A DNA stretch of 22,491 bases from Spirochaetaceae bacterium (lineage in GTDB: Bacteria; Spirochaetota; Spirochaetia; Treponematales; Rectinemataceae), in the NCBI GenBank assembly GCA_016794765.1, contig JAEUJG010000273.1, positions 1 through 22,491 on the forward strand. The letters run 5' to 3'. The translations under genes and the position numbers were made by a program. The stretch's first letter is position 1, and each line of letters starts with the position of its first letter. The notes under the pieces are model-generated. The model was not told where the DNA came from, did no database searches, and saw nothing but the letters and a program-made list of their open reading frames with translations. Below are positions 6,918 to 12,932 of the stretch, one piece after another.

Positions 6918-7892
6918 ATGCGCCACGATTCCACTAGGCTCCGTTCAACCGAAGCGGTCGCTTCGCTCCGGATCTTGCTGATTCTCGTCATCATCCTGCC
7001 CTGCGGTTCTTGCGCATCGCCCCGCCAGCCCATCCGAATAGGTGTCAACCCTTGGCCTCCCTGCGAATTGTGGTATGTCGCCGAGGCGCAAGGGATGTTC
7101 GGCAACCTCGATGTCGACATCGTACGGTTCTCGACCTGGACGGACAACATGAAGGCCCTGCCGCTCGGCAACATCGACATCACCCATTCGTCCTATTTCA
7201 ACGCCCTCGTCTACCACTCAAAGGGGGCCGGAGGCAAGATAGTCCTCAAGAGTGACACCATCGTCGGCGGCGACGGGCTCGCGGCCAGGCCGGGCCTTGA
7301 ACTCGCGGACCTGCGGGGGAAGAAGATCGCCGTCGAGCTTGAGACGGATGAACATTTCCTACTCTACAAGGCGCTCGCTTCCGTCGGAATCCCCGAATCG
7401 GCGGTTTTCATCGTGCCCTCGGCGTCGATTGACGCGGCCCGCATGTTGGGCCGAGGCGAGGTCGACGCCTGCTTCACGTATGAACCCTATCTGTCCGAAG
7501 CAGCCGACGCTTCGGGAGGAAGGATCCTTTTTTCAACCAGGGACGTCCCCGATACTATGATCGATGTCCTTGTCGCGTCCGGATCGCTGGTAGAGAAGCG
7601 CTCGGATGACGTGAAGGCGCTCCTGGAGGCCTATGTGTCCGCCCGGAGATGGGTCGAGGACCATCCCGCGGAGGCTTTCAGGCTGATGGCCGGGAAGGAG
7701 AAGATGCCGCCCGCCGATTTTGAGTTGTTCTTCCGATCCTTCACCTTCTTTGAGCCCGAAGACGCCAAGCTCTCCGACGTGGGATTCCTCGCGCGGCTTG
7801 ACGAGATGAACGAGTTCCTCGCGGCGCATGGTTTCATCCCCGCCGAACAGGCGGCGAGGGATGCGGTCTGGTTGGATGAAGCCACGTACTAG
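6918..7892 (+). CDS. NMT1/SsuA-type solute-binding lipoprotein, likely sensor input
   Basis: A 324-residue exported binding protein of the NMT1/THI5-like family (relatives bind sulfonates, nitrate or thiamine precursors). A hydrophobic signal stretch at 19-28 ends in CGSC, so C32 is a probable lipidation site; Cys at -3 is unusual but spirochaetal lipoboxes are loose. Family features are IRIGVNPWPPCELWYVAEAQGMF at the start of the mature part (about 40-62), GNIDITHSSYFNALV (about 91-105), and ADLRGKKIAVE followed by GEVDACFTYEPYLSEA. The ATG at 6918 follows GAGGAG. No permease or ATPase gene is nearby; a membrane histidine kinase overlaps the 3' end instead. This suggests ligand sensing. The ligand cannot be deduced. 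Confidence 0.82.
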   Translation: MRHDSTRLRSTEAVASLRILLILVIILPCGSCASPRQPIRIGVNPWPPCELWYVAEAQGMFGNLDVDIVRFSTWTDNMKALPLGNIDITHSSYFNALVYHSKGAGGKIVLKSDTIVGGDGLAARPGLELADLRGKKIAVELETDEHFLLYKALASVGIPESAVFIVPSASIDAARMLGRGEVDACFTYEPYLSEAADASGGRILFSTRDVPDTMIDVLVASGSLVEKRSDDVKALLEAYVSARRWVEDHPAEAFRLMAGKEKMPPADFELFFRSFTFFEPEDAKLSDVGFLARLDEMNEFLAAHGFIPAEQAARDAVWLDEATY

Positions 7893-9516
7893 GCCGGCGG
7901 GGGCGATTCCGCTCTTTCCTTTCGGCGCGGGGACGATTGGGTTCCGTTTCGCCATTTCGCTCATCCTGCTAAATGTGTTGGCATTCGCCCTCTCCTTCGT
8001 CGGCGCGCGCCAGCGCATCCCCGGACTCATCTACGAGGATGTCCACGATCGAGCTTCGCTCGTCCTGTCAACGATGGCATCCACCGTGACGCCCCTGGCG
8101 CGTGAGGAGCGATGGGGGGATGTCCAGCGGCTCCTGGAGAATGTCGCTTCGAGCAGGCTCATCAAGGGTATACGCATCCTCGGCGTGCCGGGCGGTGTGG
8201 TGATCGCGTCGTCGGATCCGCTCGAGGTCGGGGGCCGCCTCGTTTCCGCGCTTGTCGTCCGCTTGGAGGAGCGGCGTTCCTTCATAGAGGAGAGTCCGCC
8301 TTCCGCGATCCTTTCCGGCTATGAGGCGGCGGTTCCGCTCGTTGGCGGGGTGTTCGACGCGTCCCGCTCCAGCGGCGTCGCCGCGGCGATCGTGTACACC
8401 GCCGACATGAAGGCGGAGCTGGCGCGGATGGCGTCGACCACGGAGTCGCTCGTTTATCAAGCGGTGTTCGGGATCGGATTGACATTGGTGAGTTCCCTCC
8501 TTCTCATGCGGCTTCTCGTCGCGGCCCCGCTCGGCCGCATCGCCGATGCGGCTGAACGCGCCGCCTCGGGTCGCTACGACGCGCGCCTTTCCCCCGCGGA
8601 GAGGGGCGAGTTCAGGATCGTCGTCCACGCCTTCAACCGGCTCATGGACGAGATCCAGGCGAAGACCGCGGAACTCGAATCCGCCAACGCGGGCCTCGAG
8701 ACCAAGGTCGCCGAGCGCACGCGTTCGCTCGAGGAAGCGAACGCCGAACTCGCCGAGGCGCGGGACCGCCTCGTGACGCAGGAAAAATCGGCTCTCGCTG
8801 GCCGCTTTGCCGCTGGCATCGCCCACGAGATCAACACGCCGCTCGGCTACGTCAAGAGCGGCCTCGCGACGCTTGGCGGCTATCTCGAGTCGCTCGGCGC
8901 GAACGGGAGCGCGGGCGCGTCCAAGGAAGCCGCGTGGATGATCGAAGACGGGCGGTCGATCGTCGCCGAGGCGGAAGAGGGACTCTCCCGGATCGCCGTG
9001 ATCGTCCTGGCCCTGCGGGAGCTCATCGAACCATCGGTTCCGGAACGGGGCATCCACGCCGCGGCCGAGGTCGTCGACGCCGCGCTGGCCGGGTTCGGGC
9101 CGCTTCCGAAGGCGCTTACCATCTCGGTCGAGTCGACCGGGACGCAACTCGTCGAAGTGTCCCTGGCCGAGACGGCCAAGGCCTTGTCGAACGTCATCCG
9201 CAACGCCGTGGACGCATCTTCTCCCGGGGGGCGGATCGTCATCGAGTGCGCCGGGACCGGCGATGGCGCCCGTATTTCCGTTTTGGATGGTGGACCGGGA
9301 ATACCGGCCCTGGACATCGAACGCGTCTTCGACCCCTTCTTCACCACCAAGGAACCCGGCAAGGGCGTCGGTCTCGGGCTCTGCCTGGCCCGAAGCGCCA
9401 TCGAACGGCAAGGGGGTAGGATCCACGCGGGCAACAGGGAGGCGGGCGGGGCGAGCTTTGTCATCTTCCTGCCGGGAGCCGCGGCCGAACCTGCTCCGGA
9501 GGAGCGAGCGCGGTGA
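7876..9516 (+). CDS. Membrane sensor histidine kinase (periplasmic sensor, HAMP, HisKA, HATPase_c)
   Basis: About 546 residues: TM1 at about 20-44, an extracytoplasmic domain of about 150 residues that may be Cache-like, TM2 at about 192-216, HAMP (to about 269), and a short coiled coil (LETKVAERTRSLEEANAEL). The dimerisation helix has H317 in GIAHEINTPLG, and the ATPase domain has the N box (SNVIRNAVDAS), G1 (LDGGPGIP), F box (DPFFTTKEPGKG) and G2 (GVGLGL). It is the NtrB/DctB-like kinase type and looks active. The start is uncertain: in-frame ATGs lie at 7828, 7861 and 7876, none with a good ribosome binding site; 7876 gives the smallest overlap (17 bases) with the binding-protein gene and leaves a short basic N-terminus before TM1. 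Its 3' end overlaps the STAS gene. The binding lipoprotein is the obvious partner of its periplasmic domain. Confidence 0.85.
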   Translation: MKPRTRPAGAIPLFPFGAGTIGFRFAISLILLNVLAFALSFVGARQRIPGLIYEDVHDRASLVLSTMASTVTPLAREERWGDVQRLLENVASSRLIKGIRILGVPGGVVIASSDPLEVGGRLVSALVVRLEERRSFIEESPPSAILSGYEAAVPLVGGVFDASRSSGVAAAIVYTADMKAELARMASTTESLVYQAVFGIGLTLVSSLLLMRLLVAAPLGRIADAAERAASGRYDARLSPAERGEFRIVVHAFNRLMDEIQAKTAELESANAGLETKVAERTRSLEEANAELAEARDRLVTQEKSALAGRFAAGIAHEINTPLGYVKSGLATLGGYLESLGANGSAGASKEAAWMIEDGRSIVAEAEEGLSRIAVIVLALRELIEPSVPERGIHAAAEVVDAALAGFGPLPKALTISVESTGTQLVEVSLAETAKALSNVIRNAVDASSPGGRIVIECAGTGDGARISVLDGGPGIPALDIERVFDPFFTTKEPGKGVGLGLCLARSAIERQGGRIHAGNREAGGASFVIFLPGAAAEPAPEERAR

Positions 9517-9890
9517 ACCACCAAGGACTCGACGCGATCAACGTGCGGTTCCCGCAGTTCCGGGCCGTCTTCACGCCTCCAGATCCCGGCGCGTCCGAAG
9601 TGGTGCTTTCCATTTCAGGGGATGTGGCCGACGAAGGGGCCGCTTGCCTGTTCAAGGAGATCGAAGCCGCCATCCTTTCGCGGCCGATGCTGGTTTCCCT
9701 GGTCGTCGATCTTTCGGAGCTTCGCTACGCGTCATCCACGGCGATAGGCGGTTTGATGAGCCTGTATGGCCTCGCCCTTCGAAAGGAAATCTCCTTTTGC
9801 GTGGCCAATCCATCCAAGCAACTAGTGAGCCTTTTCTCCCTCTTGGGTTTGAGCTCATTCCTGCCGATGGCCCCGCGAGGGTCCCCATGA
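9513..9890 (+). CDS. STAS-domain anti-sigma factor antagonist
   Basis: A 125-residue single STAS domain like SpoIIAA/RsbV. Such proteins switch partners: unphosphorylated they bind an anti-sigma kinase and free the sigma factor; phosphorylation on Ser/Thr stops this. The core is visible: LSISGDVADEGA (32-43), LVVDLSELRYASSTAIGGL (63-81), and a C-terminal SLFSLLGLSSFLP helix region. Aligned to the SpoIIAA DSSG motif, S75 is the phospho-acceptor candidate (S74 and T76 adjacent), while the Asp is replaced by Ser. The GTG at 9513 overlaps the kinase stop in GTGA and has GGAGGAG 8 bases upstream. The 3' end overlaps the next kinase in ATGA, so it is translationally coupled on both sides. The PP2C protein at the cassette end is its expected phosphatase. 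Confidence 0.87.
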   Translation: MNHQGLDAINVRFPQFRAVFTPPDPGASEVVLSISGDVADEGAACLFKEIEAAILSRPMLVSLVVDLSELRYASSTAIGGLMSLYGLALRKEISFCVANPSKQLVSLFSLLGLSSFLPMAPRGSP

Positions 9891-11647
9891 GCGGATCAAG
9901 GTCGGGCGATCGAAGGAGCGCGGCGCGCGGCGATTTCATCCTCTTTGAAAGCCTCAAATTGCAGAACGCCCTGATACCCTGCCTCGCCAAGCGGCAGGAC
10001 GAGGAAGTTTTCCGTTCCCTCGCGGGGGCGCTCGGGCGTTGCTTCCCCCTGCTGCGGGGCATCGCCGGATGGGCCGACTCCTGGGGGCAATACTCCATTG
10101 TTTCCGATCACTCCGGTGAAAAAACCAGCCTTATGGGATCCGACTGGGATAAGCTGCCCGGCTCCGACGGTTGGAGCCGTGAACCGGTCGCGATCAGTCT
10201 TCCTTCCTCCGCCGGTGCGCCGTCGGTCACGTCCTTCGTCATCCCCTTCCGCGACGGCGCCGCGGTCGTCGGTTTCCTGGGCCTCGAGGCGGCCGCCGCC
10301 GCGCCCGGCGAAGCGCCGGATGACGTGACCGTGGCCATCCTGTCCGGCGCGATCGCGCCGCTCTCCGCCCTCCTTCTCGAGCGCATCCGCGAGAGTCGCC
10401 TCGAATCAATGAGGGAGATGACCGCCACCGCGCTCCAGCGAAGCGAGCGGCGATTCTTCGATTTCATCGAGGGGTCCCACGACATGATCTACATCGCCGA
10501 CGGCCAGGACGTCATTGCCCTGGTGAACCGGGCCGGCGAGGAGCTTTTGGGGCGGCCGAAGCGGGAGATACTAGGCCGGCATTTTAGCGAATTTTGCCAT
10601 TTTGGGGTCGACCGGGCTTTCTTCCTCGACAAGCTCCACCACGACGGCTTCGCGCGGGATTTCGAGGAAACCTTGACGCGGGCCGACGCCGAGGCTGTTT
10701 TCGTCTCGGAATCCGCCTCCGCCCAGCGACGTCCCGACGGAAGCCTCGTGGAGATCCACGGCATCATCCGGGACATCACCGAACGCTTGCAAAGCCAGAA
10801 GGCGCTCTGGGAATCCAATCTCGAGCTCGCCGCGGCCAACAGCGAACTCAAGCGCACCCAGCTCGCGATGGTGCAACAGGAGAAACTCGCTTCAATCGGC
10901 CAGCTCGCGGCGGGCATCGCCCACGAGATCAACAATCCTCTCGGCTTCCTCATCTCCGATTTTCGCGCGCTCGGCGACGCGGCTACCTCCCTGGCGGCGA
11001 CTCTCCCGGGGGAGTCCGAGGGCCATCCGGGCGGTCCGTTGGGGGACCTGATTTCCGAGCTGCCGGTGATCATCGCCGAGATGGATGACGGCTTCCGGCG
11101 GATCAAAGAGATAGTCGTCAACCTCCGGACCTTCGCGCGGAGCGATCGTGACGGCGCTTTCAGCCGTTACGACCTCGACGACGGGCTTCGCCGGGCCTTG
11201 GTCATCGCCCGAAACGAAATCAAGTATGTGGCGGAGGTCGTACTAAACTTGGGCGCTCCCGGGGAGATCGAGGCGAACGCCAGGGAGATCGACCAGGTTT
11301 TGCTCAATCTCCTCGTCAACGCCGCCCAGGCCATCGGCGGCGAAAACCGGGGCGTGCCGGGACGAATCACCGTTTCAAGCGGACTCGCGGAAGGCCTGGC
11401 CTGGGTCGAGATCGCCGATGACGGCCCCGGTGTTCCGATCGAGTCGGCGACGCGTATTTTCGAGCCGTTCTTCACGACCAAGGATGTCGGCAAGGGAACG
11501 GGGCTTGGACTCTCGATCAGCTACGACATCGTAGCGAGGAAACACGGCGGAACACTGAGCCTTTTGAATCCCGGGACCGCGGGAGCCGTGTTTCGCGTCG
11601 AACTTCCCGCGGCGAAAGGACTGAAGGATGGAGACGCGGCAACCTGA
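9887..11647 (+). CDS. Soluble hybrid-sensor histidine kinase (GAF-like, PAS, HisKA, HATPase_c)
   Basis: 586 residues with no predicted membrane segment. Residues about 20-165 resemble a GAF domain (VTSFVIPFRDGAAVVGFLGLE at 114-134). Then come a helix, a PAS domain (about 186-300, ERRFFDFIEGSHDMIYIAD to GIIRDITER), a coiled coil, the dimerisation helix with H346 in GIAHEINNPLG, and a HATPase domain with N box (NLLVNAAQAI), G1 (ADDGPGVP), F box (EPFFTTKDVGKG) and G2 (GTGLGL). The frame is open far upstream, but the ATG at 9887 overlaps the STAS stop in ATGA, the arrangement seen at the previous junction, so it is preferred. The last 20 bases overlap the receiver-phosphatase gene. It probably adds a cytoplasmic signal to the periplasmic one. 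No redox or heme ligand could be recognised in the sensor domains. Confidence 0.87.
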   Translation: MSGSRSGDRRSAARGDFILFESLKLQNALIPCLAKRQDEEVFRSLAGALGRCFPLLRGIAGWADSWGQYSIVSDHSGEKTSLMGSDWDKLPGSDGWSREPVAISLPSSAGAPSVTSFVIPFRDGAAVVGFLGLEAAAAAPGEAPDDVTVAILSGAIAPLSALLLERIRESRLESMREMTATALQRSERRFFDFIEGSHDMIYIADGQDVIALVNRAGEELLGRPKREILGRHFSEFCHFGVDRAFFLDKLHHDGFARDFEETLTRADAEAVFVSESASAQRRPDGSLVEIHGIIRDITERLQSQKALWESNLELAAANSELKRTQLAMVQQEKLASIGQLAAGIAHEINNPLGFLISDFRALGDAATSLAATLPGESEGHPGGPLGDLISELPVIIAEMDDGFRRIKEIVVNLRTFARSDRDGAFSRYDLDDGLRRALVIARNEIKYVAEVVLNLGAPGEIEANAREIDQVLLNLLVNAAQAIGGENRGVPGRITVSSGLAEGLAWVEIADDGPGVPIESATRIFEPFFTTKDVGKGTGLGLSISYDIVARKHGGTLSLLNPGTAGAVFRVELPAAKGLKDGDAAT

Positions 11648-12785
11648 GGGGCTCGTGCTGCTCGTGGATGACGAACCGAACATACTCTCGGCTCTCAGGC
11701 GGGAGCTTCAAGCCTGGGCGGCCGTCCGTGGCCTCGCTTGTCAGCCCTTCTCGGCGGCGAGCGAAGCCCTCTCCTTCCTTGAAACCGAGGCCGGGCGGGT
11801 GGCCATCATCATCTCGGATCTCCGCATGCCCGGAATGAAGGGCTCGGATTTCCTGCTCGCGGTCAAGGCTCGCTGGCCGGACATCCCCACCATCCTGCTT
11901 TCGGGCTTCTCCGAAGCCGAAGAGCTGATGAAGGCGGTGAAGGCGGGCATTTTCAGCTATGTCCTCAAGCCTTGGGACGCTGACTACCTAAGGACGGAAA
12001 TCGCGAAAGCCCTGGAACTCCGATCCGCGAGGGACGCCAATCGAGCCTACGAGAAACTGCTCGCTGATGAGCTCGGGTGGGCCGGACAGTTTCAGCGCGC
12101 CTTCCTCAGGCCTTCCTGTCCCGCTCCCGAGGGGATGGAGTTTCAGGTCTCATGGCGGCCGCTCGAGTCCCTGCAGTGCGGAGGCGACTACTACGACCTG
12201 ATCGATCTCGGCGGGCGACGTTACCTTGCCATGATCGGCGATGTCGCCGGCCACGGCATCAAGGCCGCCTTCGTCACTGGTTTTCTCAAGGTGATGATTT
12301 ATTCCGAGTACGTCCTTTCCCGCCGCGGCTCCGCCTTTTCCCCCGCCGCCCTTCTCGGGTGGCTGAATGACCGGGTCGCCTTCGAATTCCGGCAGTCGGC
12401 CGAGCTGCTCATCACCCTGTTCTGCGCCGTCGTCGATCTCGGAGCGATGCGGTTGATATACGCGAACGCAGGCCACAACACACCTATCCTGCTGCGGAAC
12501 GGAGAGGCCCTTTCGCTCCGCACGTCGGGCCCGGCCTTGGGATTCACGTCGCCCTTGGACTTCGAAGAGGCCGAAAGCCCGCTTGCCGCCGGGGATTGCC
12601 TCATGCTCTACACCGACGGGCTGGTCGAATCGCCCGGGCCCGGGCGCAACCTTGACGCCGGCTCCCTCGCTCTCCGCGTGCCCTACGGGCCGGAATTCGC
12701 CTTCCGAATCGTCGCCGAAAGCCTGAAATTGTCCGGAACCGCCGGCTTCACGGACGATGTCACCGTCGCGGCATTGCGGCTCTAG
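11628..12785 (+). CDS. Response regulator with PP2C-type (RsbU/SpoIIE) serine phosphatase output
   Basis: 385 residues. The receiver domain (8-128) has acidic residues D14/D15, phospho-acceptor D64 in IISDLRMPGM, S92 and K114 in LKPWD. A helical linker leads to a SpoIIE/RsbU-type PP2C domain (about 170-385) with metal-binding aspartates intact: D187 in GGDYYD, D205 in GDVAGHG, D330 in YTDGLVE, and D376/D377 in GFTDDVTV. Phosphorylation by the cassette kinases should regulate dephosphorylation of the STAS protein. The ATG at 11628 has AAAGGA 7 bases upstream and overlaps the kinase gene by 20 bases. Unlike some bacterial REC-PP2C proteins, it carries no C-terminal serine kinase domain. It is the last gene of the cassette. 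Confidence 0.9.
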   Translation: METRQPEGLVLLVDDEPNILSALRRELQAWAAVRGLACQPFSAASEALSFLETEAGRVAIIISDLRMPGMKGSDFLLAVKARWPDIPTILLSGFSEAEELMKAVKAGIFSYVLKPWDADYLRTEIAKALELRSARDANRAYEKLLADELGWAGQFQRAFLRPSCPAPEGMEFQVSWRPLESLQCGGDYYDLIDLGGRRYLAMIGDVAGHGIKAAFVTGFLKVMIYSEYVLSRRGSAFSPAALLGWLNDRVAFEFRQSAELLITLFCAVVDLGAMRLIYANAGHNTPILLRNGEALSLRTSGPALGFTSPLDFEEAESPLAAGDCLMLYTDGLVESPGPGRNLDAGSLALRVPYGPEFAFRIVAESLKLSGTAGFTDDVTVAALRL

Positions 12786-12866
12786 CGAATCCCGCCGCGC
12801 TCCCGAACCGTCGGTCGGTCGCGGGTCCGGCCTGAAGACCGTCGGGTTCCCGGGCAGGACTCGGCC

Positions 12867-12896
12867 TTGCGAGCGGGTGCCCGCGCGTGCTACAGT
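12867..12896 (+). promoter_or_regulatory. Candidate promoter for smc
   Basis: TTGCGA (12867-12872) and TACAGT (12891-12896) are 18 bases apart, each matching four of six consensus positions. Initiation near 12903 gives a leader of about 30 bases. The rest of 12786-12932 holds only an imperfect GAACC/GGTTC dyad (about 12809-12851), which might end the preceding transcript. Confidence 0.4.
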
Positions 12897-12932
12897 TTGG
12901 CGTCATCCTTACAGAATAAGAAGGACCGCTTC

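Noticed and set aside
9263..9886. In-frame upstream extension of the second histidine kinase
   Set aside because: It would overlap the first kinase and the whole STAS gene, and its composition is Arg/Pro/Ser-rich. The ATG at 9887 in an ATGA overlap fits the neighbouring junction.
6833..12785. Signalling cassette as a recently transferred island
   Set aside because: Codon use looks somewhat less C-biased than in smc, but smc may be the extreme one. No integrase, direct repeats or tRNA border was found.
12867..12932. Upstream in-frame start for smc
   Set aside because: The GTG at 12933 has a ribosome binding site and gives the conserved SMC N-terminus; the extra residues would cover the promoter.
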